Source of the DNA: Chitinophagaceae bacterium | GTDB taxonomy: Bacteria > Bacteroidota > Bacteroidia > Chitinophagales > Chitinophagaceae | Direction of reading: 5' to 3' | Assembly: GCA_003135585.1 (NCBI GenBank) | Contig: PLCH01000169.1 | Location: forward strand, 3,580-8,774 | Length of the DNA stretch: 5,195 nucleotides | Part shown: piece by piece, positions 1 to 5,195 of the stretch | How positions within the stretch are numbered: the stretch's first letter is position 1 | Layout: each line of letters opens with the position of its first letter | Translations under genes and position numbers: made by a program | Notes under the pieces: generated by a model | What the model was told of the DNA's origin: nothing | Database searches by the model: none | Seen by the model: only the letters and a program-made list of their open reading frames with translations

Positions 1-509
1 GCAAGGGAACTTGTATCAGGTTCGCACACACCATTTTTTACAATAACTCTGAATTGGCTTGAAAGACCCAGGCCGATAACACTAAATATTGAATCGGTAT
101 TTTGAGGATTTACATCTTGCCAATTAACATTATCCTGCGATGATTGCCAATTTACAATCTTGCCGTTTTTGCCCACTAAAGTCAAAATGCCGCCAAGGTT
201 TTGTCCTTTGCAGATGTTTGTACTCAAAGGGCTCAGGTTGCCACCGACACTTTTCTGGTCGACTAGGACAGTCGCGGGTGAGCTGGAGTCCGGAGCGCAC
301 ACAGGTCCGTTCTGAACCAGTGCTTTATAAATTGTGGTGGCAGTCAAATTCTTTGTGGTCAAAGTGTTGCTGGTATCGGCCACATCCAGCCAGTTCAATC
401 CATCAGTTGAGGATATCCATTTTCTTACATTTCCTAGGTATCCATTCAACAATAAAGTTTGCGAATTGATTCCTGCACAAACCGTCGCAGCTCCATTCAG
501 GTTTCCTCC
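1..509 (-). repeat. Two tandem Ig-like modules within the adhesin-like protein
   Basis: Module 1 spans 509-246 (88 residues) and module 2 spans 245 to the window edge (81 residues seen). Both begin with GGNL. Both then carry a Cys (VCAG or ICKG), a Trp-centred strand (RKWISSTDGLNW against VNWQSSQDNVNW) followed by a D-V pair, and a late Cys motif (VCAPDSSS against VCEPDTSS). The resemblance is at protein level; the DNA has diverged. Such arrays usually form the stalk of large Bacteroidota cell-surface proteins, so more copies are expected to the left of the window. Confidence 0.75.
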
Positions 510-986
510 CAAACCAGGAAAAGATGTATTTACCTTAAGTGTATCGACAAGGTTTGTGCAACTATTTTGCTCTCTTACAATCATCAGACCTTTCTGGGTT
601 CCCGATATGACCTTCAGGATATTGGTATTAGCACTGTCTGAAATTATTTTCCAGTCAGAAGGAACTAACCATTCATAACTTGCCCCTGTTAATGCCGGAA
701 CGGAATAGGTTAAATTGCTGTTGACGCATACCAATGAATCACCGCTGATAACAAGACCGGCGCAGCTATTTCTAAGAGCAACATATGCATATGCAAAATG
801 TCCGCCCGGTATACAATTATCCGACTCAAAGGTCAACGTTACCTGTTGTCCTCGATAAGGTGATAAATCAAAGGTTACTTCTGTCCATCCTTTGGTCCAT
901 ATATCCTGCAAATGTGCTGCACCAGGAATATTTGGATTGGGATTCTGATTGGGAGATGGCACACGGCTGAGAATGAATCCATTTTG
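1..986 (-). CDS. Continuation of the adhesin-like gene beyond the TAG: end of N-terminal domain, PKD/Ig-like domain, two Ig-like repeats; partial at left edge
   Basis: Reading on in the same frame directly after TAG 987-989 gives 328 further codons without a stop, running off the window. Numbered from the start at 1634, residues 217-292 finish the N-terminal domain, with WTKGWTEVTFDLSPYRGQQV (246-265) and NCIPGGHFAYAYVALRNSC (273-291). Residues about 293-374 form a PKD- or Ig-like domain (LTYSVPAL, SYEWLVPSDW). From residue 376 two similar modules of 80-88 residues follow. All of this is protein-like and in one frame, so it belongs to the same gene as 987-1634 rather than to a separate one. 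The first plausible restart codon after the TAG is GTG at 962-960, which would give a product without a signal peptide and with half a domain. If the TAG is a true stop, this part is a dead remnant; if it is read through or is a sequence error, the gene is intact. Confidence 0.72.
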
Positions 987-989
987 CTA
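987..989 (-). other. In-frame TAG (codon 216) inside the adhesin-like gene
   Basis: The minus strand reads acg gcc acg gcg TAG caa aat gga ttc. The codons on both sides lie in the same frame, and the domain continues across the TAG with no insertion or deletion visible. The codon could derive from CAG, AAG, TGG, TAC or similar by one base change. Possible explanations are a nonsense mutation, a sequence error, or reading of UAG as an amino acid. Confidence 0.9.
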
Positions 990-1634
990 CGCCGTGGCCG
1001 TATCTAAGGTGGCCCCAATTTGTCCGGGAGCAACATCATTGAACGTAGGAAGAAAATAGCTGGGGGAAGCACAGGCGATTACACTATCGTTGGTCGTTAG
1101 AGTTGCCGAGAACTTTGGTTGCTGATAAGAATCGTGGGTCCCGTTTTCCAAAACCATTGCGTAGGCATAAGTCATGGTATAGGGCTGGGTTGTGGGGCTC
1201 AGAGGAACATTAATTTTATAGCTTATCCCTCTGATATACCCTCCCTGGGTTCCTGAACTTGAGGAGTGAGTGACCGATGTTGACCCCAACAAGATGGCAT
1301 AATTATATTGGTAACCATTAATAGTCGGTATAGTCGGAAATCCTCCGTATAGATCCGTACCCTTTGCGGTAATGACCTGAATGCCCGGGACCACAGGATT
1401 AAGATTGTATTCATAAATGGTTTTTGCCCCTATTGTTCCGTTGGGTGCCAAAGTTGAGGAATCATAAGTTTGCATAATTGCAGTGGGCCCATTCCCGGCT
1501 TTATTGTTCCCAGTATAGGCAAACCAGTGAGTAAGGCTGTTTTGGGCGAAATTGATATTGGCAGGGCAAGCCTGAATTTGAGCAAACACAGGGAAGAATA
1601 TTATCAAACATAAACCACACAACCAGAATTTCAT
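987..1634 (-). CDS. Secreted adhesin-like surface protein, N-terminal segment up to in-frame TAG
   Basis: This segment is the first 215 codons of a large exported protein. It starts with a signal peptide (MKFWLCGLCLIIFFPVFAQ, cleavage probably near residues 18-19) that has no convincing lipobox. A domain rich in Thr, Asn, Tyr and Gly follows, including the stretches NWFAYTG-like HWFAYTGNNKAGNGP, PTINGYQYNYAILLGS and YAYAMVLENGTH. From memory, such domains open large Bacteroidota surface proteins that carry PKD or Ig-like repeats and are often exported by the type IX system; the C-terminus needed to prove that lies outside the window. The start at 1634 is chosen because it places the signal peptide at the N-terminus; there is no Shine-Dalgarno sequence, as is usual in this phylum. 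Under the standard code translation ends at TAG 987-989, but the same frame stays open to the window edge and continues the same domain, so this is probably not a complete 215-residue protein. Confidence 0.8.
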   Translation of the reverse strand: MKFWLCGLCLIIFFPVFAQIQACPANINFAQNSLTHWFAYTGNNKAGNGPTAIMQTYDSSTLAPNGTIGAKTIYEYNLNPVVPGIQVITAKGTDLYGGFPTIPTINGYQYNYAILLGSTSVTHSSSSGTQGGYIRGISYKINVPLSPTTQPYTMTYAYAMVLENGTHDSYQQPKFSATLTTNDSVIACASPSYFLPTFNDVAPGQIGATLDTATA

Positions 1635-1636
1635 CA

Positions 1637-1674
1637 GTTATCTATTATAACATTTAGGAATGCGGATTTCCGCA
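1637..1674. promoter_or_regulatory. Inverted repeats directly upstream of the adhesin-like gene
   Basis: Two small inverted repeats lie just before the start codon at 1634. One is gttat-5-ataac at 1637-1651, which on the minus strand contains ttataat about 10 bases before the ATG. The other is tgcgga-tt-tccgca at 1661-1674, with perfect 6-bp arms. Either could be a protein-binding site or a hairpin in the 5' leader. No clear Bacteroidota -33/-7 promoter pair (TTG and TAnnTTTG) could be placed. A regulatory role is inferred only from position. Confidence 0.25.
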
Positions 1675-1860
1675 GATGATTATAACAAAAAGCCGGGATC
1701 GATCAAAAAAATTGCCAGCAACCTGGGGATAGGGGCAGTAAGCCTGGTAATCCATTTAGACAAAGTTATCAAAAACATTACGAATATTAGATCAATGCAG
1801 TTGCCTGCGGAACAAGGAAAGTGCCCCTTCAGAAAGGTCAGCAAAGAGATTTCAAGATAA
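1660..1860 (+). other. Short stretch with overlapping ORFs on both strands; coding status unclear
   Basis: The plus strand has a 66-codon ORF from ATG 1660 to TAA 1858-1860, rich in Lys, Ile, Ser and Asn (for example NKKPGSIKKIASNLGIGAVS). It starts 25 bp from the divergent adhesin start and has no well-spaced ribosome binding site. On the opposite strand a 70-codon hydrophobic ORF runs from GTG 1892 to 1680 and overlaps the DUF1415 stop by four bases (GTGA). At most one of the two is likely to be real, and neither was recognised. The plus-strand ORF ends exactly at a hairpin, which slightly favours it. It could be a gene remnant. Confidence 0.2.
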
Positions 1861-1886
1861 TCATTTGCAATAATAATAGCAAATGA
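1861..1886. terminator. Stem-loop after the DUF1415 gene, possible bidirectional terminator
   Basis: The arms tcatttgc (1861-1868) and gcaaatga (1879-1886) are perfect 8-bp complements around a 10-base AT loop. The hairpin begins two bases after the DUF1415 TGA (1889-1891) on the minus strand, and directly after the TAA of the short plus-strand ORF. There is no long T-run on either side, so it is not a textbook intrinsic terminator. It may act as a weak terminator or protect the 3' end. Confidence 0.4.
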
Positions 1887-1888
1887 AA

Positions 1889-2431
1889 TCACAAACAGGA
1901 TTCTCTAAGCACCTTCATATATGCCTCTCCCTTTTCACGGGCGAAAATGATATTTTTATCGGGTATTTGTTCAGGGTTAGGGTAATTCAACAACGCTTCG
2001 TCAATTTGTTTTTCCCGCAATAAATGCAACATTGGGTAAATGGACCGGTTGGTGTAATTGGCGGCATCATTTAAGGGTGAATTTGTAAAACGATATAATG
2101 GATGAAAACTGGCAACCTGATAAATCCCTTCATATCCATTTTGCTTAAGTAGTCTTTCAGCAAGGGAAACAGTATCCAGAAAATCGTCAAATTGTTGAAA
2201 TGAATTAGGGAAAATAACTAGGGTACTTTCAATTTCCAGGTCATTATCCAATCTTCTGCATTCTTGAAGAAATGTCTGCAAACAAAGCGTAAGTTCCTCT
2301 GAGAATTCCACCGTGTAATGAATACTGTTTTTCTTTACCACCCTGGAGGCGAAGGGGCAAAAATTACATCCTATCACCACTTCTAGGATCCATTTTTTTG
2401 TTTGTTCGATTACCCCTGATATGTCATACAT
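1889..2431 (-). CDS. DUF1415 family protein
   Basis: This 180-residue protein matches the DUF1415 family in length and in its hallmark segments. These are VIEQTKKWI (7-15), the Cys motif VIGCNFCPFA (19-28), QVASFHPLYRF (105-115) and NYTNRSIYPMLHLLRE (125-140). The family is widespread in bacteria and has no established function. The paired Cys and conserved His residues could bind metal or take part in catalysis, but that is inference. The start is set at ATG 2431 because family members begin only a few residues before the VIEQTKKW segment. An in-frame TTG at 2458 would add nine residues and overlap the preceding stop as TTGA, so coupling from that codon cannot be excluded. It is the last gene of a compact minus-strand cluster and ends in TGA. 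Confidence 0.9.
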   Translation of the reverse strand: MYDISGVIEQTKKWILEVVIGCNFCPFASRVVKKNSIHYTVEFSEELTLCLQTFLQECRRLDNDLEIESTLVIFPNSFQQFDDFLDTVSLAERLLKQNGYEGIYQVASFHPLYRFTNSPLNDAANYTNRSIYPMLHLLREKQIDEALLNYPNPEQIPDKNIIFAREKGEAYMKVLRESCL

Positions 2432-2454
2432 ATAGTAAGTTATGAAAATTTTTA

Positions 2455-2721
2455 TCAAAAAATGTGAGCCTCCGGGTAAGGAAACTCCAGCAAGACTTTT
2501 TTCCTTATTACTTCTCCTACGGATATTTCCAATAAGTCACAATATGAAAATCCATTAATCAAATCGATTCGTCCGTCAGGTTTACCATGGTCCAAATCCC
2601 GGACGACTCTGTTTGGAAGATATCCCGCCAGTTTGCTTCCAGGTGGTTCAATTAAAAGTTGATTGCCCTAAAATTTTAAGAGGGGATATGGTGAAAAATT
2701 GTAGGCGATTAGGGAGTTCAT
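2455..2721 (-). CDS. Unknown small protein with in-frame TAG at codon 18 (88 sense and TAG codons)
   Basis: An ATG at 2721-2719 directly abuts the TGA of the upstream 63-residue gene. It opens a frame that ends at TGA 2457-2455 and is broken only by TAG at 2670-2668. Before the TAG it reads MNSLIAYNFSPYPLLKF. After it come 70 residues that look like a globular protein, with IEPPGSKLAGYLPNRVVRD, then DGRIDLINGFSYCDLLEI, and a C-terminal FPYPEAHIF. No ATG, GTG or TTG occurs between the TAG and about codon 41, so the post-TAG sequence has no good independent start. That supports one gene spanning the TAG. The fit between the preceding stop and the next gene also supports it: the frame starts where one gene ends and its stop overlaps the TTG upstream of DUF1415. 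I do not recognise the family. It could instead be a pseudogene carrying one nonsense mutation. Confidence 0.5.
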
Positions 2722-2913
2722 TCAGGTAGAAACAATCTCATAAGCCAAGAGTGTGGAAGGGAAGCCTTTGATTATTTCGGTAACTTTAATAAGATGATCC
2801 TCGGAATTGAAATTTATGGTTATTTCCTCCCCTTTTTCCGGAAATTCAGCTGCCTTGTATTTCAGAATCTTTCTTCCGTCCCTTCTCTGCAGTAGAATTT
2901 TAAAGTGTTTCAT
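2722..2913 (-). CDS. Small hypothetical protein, 63 residues
   Basis: The ORF encodes a charged, soluble-looking protein starting MKHFKILLQRRDGRKILKY and ending TLLAYEIVST. Alternating hydrophobic and polar residues (EEITINF, HLIKVTEII) suggest a small beta-rich fold. There is no signal peptide or membrane segment. It starts 31 bp after the desaturase stop. Its TGA touches the ATG of the next frame, which is also in the same reading phase, so the two are probably co-translated. The family was not recognised. Operon-like spacing and a sensible amino-acid composition are the main reasons to call it. Confidence 0.6.
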   Translation of the reverse strand: MKHFKILLQRRDGRKILKYKAAEFPEKGEEITINFNSEDHLIKVTEIIKGFPSTLLAYEIVST

Positions 2914-2921
2914 GATGGTGC

Positions 2922-2929
2922 TAAATATA
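2922..2929 (-). promoter_or_regulatory. TATATTTA box upstream of the 63-residue gene
   Basis: The minus strand has tatattta eight bases before the ATG at 2913. It matches the Bacteroidota -7 consensus TAnnTTTG at all but the last base. No TTG was found at the expected -33 distance. If used, the transcript leader would be almost absent. The same octamer precedes the desaturase gene. Confidence 0.2.
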
Positions 2930-2944
2930 CAACTTTATTTCCGT

Positions 2945-3820
2945 TCAGACACTTTTTAACTCCTCCTTTGCTTTTCTGATTAATCGCATTGATTTGGTTC
3001 TGAAAATTGATCTGAAGGGTGATAGGATATAAGCCTTAATAAGGAAGCCCCATATGAACCTTTCTTTTAAATTCGAATAAATAAGAGGGGCTATCTCCAT
3101 ATGGGCCTGCGGAAGTTTGCTCCAATGAATGCTTGCCTTATGATGGTGAGCAGTATGATATCCATTGTTAAACAACATGAAATTCGTGTATTTGCTCACA
3201 AAATTTCGGGAATGATTGTATTTGGAATCTTCATCAGCGTGTACATGCTGAATATAATTAAAAATCAAAACACTGAATAATGCAAACTGTTGGGGGATAA
3301 TAACAAAAATCAATGATTTACGCCAATCCATAATCAGGGTAATTCCTATAAATGACCCAAGAGCGACATATTGGAAAATTGAAATGAAAAAACGCTGCCT
3401 TTTATTGCGCCATAAATACCGTAAATAATTCAAAATAGGACTTTGTTGAAAATAGCTACTGATAGAGGGGTAACTTAATAGTGTGAAAATATTATTTGCT
3501 TCACTAAACCGGTAGGTAATCGTATAGTCTCCTTCTCTATTGTTAAACTTGTGGTGATTCTTATTATGAGTGGGTGTCCATGCAAATGCTGGAAATCCAT
3601 AAAACAGCGTAATCCAATAGTCTGTAAGGTGATTTAATAAAGAGGATTTCCAAATGGAGACATGATTGTGATTGTGCGCGATGACCGCGACGCTGACGGC
3701 AAAATATAGGCAGGGTATATATAAGATCCAATGAAACCCTATTTTCCATTGGACAACTAATAATAAACTGCTGATTGACAAATATGCCAAGGTCTTAATA
3801 TCTGCTTTATATTTTAACAT
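2945..3820 (-). CDS. Membrane fatty-acid desaturase family protein
   Basis: This 291-residue integral membrane protein carries the histidine clusters of the membrane di-iron desaturase superfamily: H49-x3-H53 (HNHNH), H85-x3-H89-H90 (HNKNHH) and H222-x2-H225-H226 (HTAHHH), with additional His at 192, 194 and 203. Hydrophobic segments lie at about 11-47, 68-82, 145-164 and 168-190, in the usual arrangement with His boxes facing the cytoplasm. Family members use O2 and two irons to desaturate or hydroxylate acyl chains or related lipids; the substrate cannot be told from sequence alone. The basic C-terminal tail (RTKSMRLIRKAKEELK) is probably cytoplasmic. The ATG at 3820 is the only sensible start, without a Shine-Dalgarno sequence. 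It is first in the minus-strand cluster and ends in TGA. Confidence 0.9.
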   Translation of the reverse strand: MLKYKADIKTLAYLSISSLLLVVQWKIGFHWILYIPCLYFAVSVAVIAHNHNHVSIWKSSLLNHLTDYWITLFYGFPAFAWTPTHNKNHHKFNNREGDYTITYRFSEANNIFTLLSYPSISSYFQQSPILNYLRYLWRNKRQRFFISIFQYVALGSFIGITLIMDWRKSLIFVIIPQQFALFSVLIFNYIQHVHADEDSKYNHSRNFVSKYTNFMLFNNGYHTAHHHKASIHWSKLPQAHMEIAPLIYSNLKERFIWGFLIKAYILSPFRSIFRTKSMRLIRKAKEELKSV

Positions 3821-3825
3821 TGAAA

Positions 3826-3833
3826 TAAATATA
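3826..3833 (-). promoter_or_regulatory. TATATTTA box upstream of the desaturase gene
   Basis: The minus strand has tatattta five bases before the ATG at 3820, resembling the Bacteroidota -7 element TAnnTTTG except for the last base. A TTG lies 23 bases upstream of it, a little farther than the usual 19-21. This is a tentative promoter, or merely an AT-rich translation leader. Confidence 0.2.
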
Positions 3834-3947
3834 GTAATTAATAGCCTTTATCCGGACAAATCGAATTCCGACCTGTTTAGATAATCCCTAAATCAGCAGA
3901 TTGAGCTTGTAAAGTTAACAAATTGCTTCTAAAAAAGAAACAGCGTT

Positions 3948-3969
3948 AAAAAAGTCCATTTTAAAATGG
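3948..3969 (-). terminator. Weak intrinsic terminator-like hairpin downstream of the cupredoxin gene
   Basis: On the minus strand a perfect palindrome, ccattttaaaatgg (3969-3956), is followed two bases later by a run of six T (3953-3948). It lies 70 bp after the cupredoxin stop and about 130 bp before the desaturase start, so it could separate the two transcripts. The stem has only five AT-rich pairs around a TTAA loop, so it is weak. The remainder of 3834-4018 holds no gene that I can see. Confidence 0.4.
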
Positions 3970-4039
3970 CTGCATGGATAGCCCAATTGGCATTCAGCAA
4001 TTTTCTGTTAGCGGATAATTAATTCTTTGCAGATGAATT

Positions 4040-4390
4040 CTATGGGGTAACAACTATGGATCCCTTCATGCCGGGATGAATTGTGCAATGATATGGATAA
4101 GTGCCGGCCGCGTTAAAAGTCTTGGAATAACTACTCCCTATCGCGATATTGCCACTGGTAAAACTGCTGTCATTGGCAGTCACAGTATGAGTCATATTAT
4201 CATTGTTAGTCCAAGTAACGGTTATTCCGGCTTTGACGGTATAGGAGGCGGGAGAAAAGGCCATATTGGCTATATTCACCGAATAGGTGGCAGCTGCTGT
4301 ACTGCCGTAACCGTTGCTCTTTCCACATGAAATCGTGACAATGAAAACGAGTAAAAATAAACTTAGGATACCAAAGATTTGCTTTTTCAT
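4040..4390 (-). CDS. Lipoprotein cupredoxin (plastocyanin/azurin-like type 1 copper protein)
   Basis: The 116-residue product begins with a lipoprotein signal, MKKQIFGILSLFLLVFIVTIS, with Cys22 as the likely lipidated residue. A low-complexity linker leads into a cupredoxin domain of about 85 residues. The type 1 copper ligands are all present: His68 (MTHTV), Cys102, His105 and Met108 (HCTIHPGM). The protein therefore probably shuttles electrons at the outer surface of a membrane; its partner is unknown. The start is placed at ATG 4390 because it gives a clean signal peptide; ATG 4411 would add seven polar residues in front. The gene ends in TAG (4042-4040) right after the expected final strand GSIVVTP. 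If UAG were read as sense, six more residues would be added before TAA 4021-4019. No other gene lies in the same transcript. Confidence 0.9.
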   Translation of the reverse strand: MKKQIFGILSLFLLVFIVTISCGKSNGYGSTAAATYSVNIANMAFSPASYTVKAGITVTWTNNDNMTHTVTANDSSFTSGNIAIGSSYSKTFNAAGTYPYHCTIHPGMKGSIVVTP

Positions 4391-4645
4391 TTGTGTGTGT
4401 TTTGCTATCATACGGCGATGAAGGTTCCACTGTTGCCTGTTAACAAAACATTAAGGACTCTAAAAAAGAATTCTCTTTCTAATTCCATGGCCACCTGATT
4501 TTTTAGTATTTGGAACCGGAGATACAATCGAATTCGGATGAATGGAGAACAAAAGTTTAGGTTACGCAGGAAACTTTTTGATCTTAGCAAGTACAAAAAC
4601 TTATTTCTTCTTAAATTGCATCTTAGCCGCATTAACTTCCAAATA
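4391..4645. other. Divergent intergenic region between the cupredoxin and GH2 genes
   Basis: These 255 bases separate two divergently transcribed genes and must hold both promoters unless transcription enters from outside. No clear TTG/TAnnTTTG pair, operator or RNA element was found. A plus-strand frame in phase with the GH2 gene is open from ATG 4538, so part of this stretch could be a longer GH2 N-terminus. An 82-codon minus-strand ORF across the region (4656-4408) is rich in Arg, Leu and Phe, overlaps the GH2 start and looks like a chance ORF. Confidence 0.5.
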
Positions 4646-5195
4646 ATGAAAATCATTGCTACGATTGTCCTTTCAGTTTTATCCTGTTATAATATTTCTG
4701 CGCAAAAAACCTCGGTTGGAAATATTGTATTAAAAAATGGCTGGGAAATGCAATCAGGGATTGTTGTTTCTGCAAAAGGTAATGAAATTTCCCAACCAGG
4801 TTTCAACGGGTCCTGGTATAAGGTAAATATACCTACAACAATTATTGCAGGATTGCTAAAAAACAAGCATTATGCTTTTGATCCGTTCTATGGAAACAAT
4901 CTTGAAAAAATTGCCGGCCCTGAATTTGACAGCGCTTGGTGGTTCAGAAAAGAATTTAGATTACCGGTTTCAGAAAATGGCAAGAATGTAATCCTTATGC
5001 TGCATGGAATAAATTACCGGGCAAACTTATGGCTAAACGGTGTACTGATTTCAGATGACAAGAATGTAATCGGGCCCTTCCGAATGTTTGAGTTTGATAT
5101 AACAAAACAGATCAAATATAAAGGCACAAATGTAATTGCAATAGAAGTTAAAAGACCCATTAATCCAAACAAAAGTAACGGAGATCTTGCCATTG
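4646..5195 (+). CDS. Glycoside hydrolase family 2 protein, exo-beta-D-glucosaminidase-like, N-terminal part
   Basis: The frame is open from ATG 4646 to the right edge, giving 183 residues of a longer protein. Residues 1-20 (MKIIATIVLSVLSCYNISAQ) form a signal peptide with likely cleavage after SAQ. Next comes the N-terminal sugar-binding jelly-roll domain of GH2 enzymes, with WYKVNIPTTIIAGLL (57-71), DPFYGNNLEKI (79-89), WWFRKEF (98-104), GINYRANLWLNG (121-132) and GPFRMFEFDIT (143-153). The DPFYGxN and GINYRAxxWxNG pattern resembles exo-beta-D-glucosaminidases of the CsxA type and related beta-mannosidases, so chitosan-like or mannosidic substrates are plausible. The catalytic acids lie outside the window, so activity cannot be assessed. 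The upstream in-phase ATG at 4538 would bury the signal peptide and is less likely. Export suggests periplasmic or surface carbohydrate degradation. Confidence 0.88.
   Translation, partial: MKIIATIVLSVLSCYNISAQKTSVGNIVLKNGWEMQSGIVVSAKGNEISQPGFNGSWYKVNIPTTIIAGLLKNKHYAFDPFYGNNLEKIAGPEFDSAWWFRKEFRLPVSENGKNVILMLHGINYRANLWLNGVLISDDKNVIGPFRMFEFDITKQIKYKGTNVIAIEVKRPINPNKSNGDLAI

Noticed and set aside
960..962. GTG at 962-960 as the start of a separate downstream gene
   Set aside because: It would begin in the middle of a domain, without a signal peptide, and the sequence between the TAG and this GTG is already part of the same domain.
140..970. Plus-strand ORFs of 60-114 codons at 140-469, 334-678, 459-641 and 785-970
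   Set aside because: They lie antisense to the long adhesin-like frame, have no recognisable domains, and exist only because that frame is open on the other strand.
3564..3749. Minus-strand 61-codon ORF inside the desaturase gene
   Set aside because: It is a different frame of a gene with complete histidine boxes.
3840..3900. Possible tRNA (a suppressor tRNA would fit the TAG observations)
   Set aside because: No T-loop of the GTTCGAATC type, no acceptor stem pairing and no cloverleaf could be found here or in the other intergenic stretches.
4076..4430. ORFs overlapping the cupredoxin gene in other frames (4076-4330 plus, 4206-4430 minus)
   Set aside because: The cupredoxin frame has a lipoprotein signal and all four copper ligands; the others are shadows.
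3850..4540. Similar pieces ccgga...aatcgaattc at about 3851-3869 and 4516-4535, considered as a shared operator
   Set aside because: A shared 10-mer is expected several times by chance in 5 kb, and the surrounding bases and spacing differ.
4538..4645. In-phase upstream ATG at 4538 as the GH2 start
   Set aside because: It would add 36 mostly basic residues before a clear signal peptide that starts at ATG 4646.

Overview
The window looks like chromosomal DNA of a Bacteroidota species (Chitinophagales/Sphingobacteriales-like). The signs are AT-rich DNA, starts without Shine-Dalgarno sequences, a secreted multi-domain surface protein with Ig-like repeats, a Bacteroidota-type DUF1415 protein, a lipoprotein cupredoxin and a secreted family 2 glycoside hydrolase. 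No tRNA, rRNA, CRISPR array or insertion sequence was recognised.

Layout: (1) Positions 1-1634, minus strand, are the 5' part of a large secreted adhesin-like gene that runs off the left edge. Its frame is open over the whole 1.6 kb except for one in-frame TAG at 987-989, inside the N-terminal domain. (2) Positions 1635-1888 hold small inverted repeats, a doubtful short ORF and a hairpin. (3) Positions 1889-3820, minus strand, hold four tightly packed genes, in transcription order: a membrane fatty-acid desaturase, a 63-residue unknown protein, an 88-codon unknown frame interrupted by a TAG at its 18th codon, and a DUF1415 protein. (4) Positions 3821-4039 are intergenic with a weak terminator-like hairpin. 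(5) Positions 4040-4390, minus strand, encode a lipoprotein with a complete type 1 copper site, ending in TAG with a TAA six sense codons later. (6) Positions 4391-4645 are a divergent intergenic region. (7) Positions 4646-5195, plus strand, are the start of a secreted GH2 enzyme resembling exo-beta-D-glucosaminidases.

The most interesting signal is the behaviour of TAG. Two frames read straight through an in-frame TAG with no shift and with protein-like sequence on both sides. The only terminal TAG has a TAA close behind it. The four other stops are all TGA. This could mean UAG suppression or recoding, but two independent nonsense mutations or assembly errors explain it equally well. Five kilobases cannot decide between them; homologue alignment and a genome-wide stop-codon census could.

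The genes share no obvious pathway. The adhesin, cupredoxin and GH2 enzyme are exported, the desaturase is in the inner membrane, and DUF1415 and the two small proteins are probably cytoplasmic.
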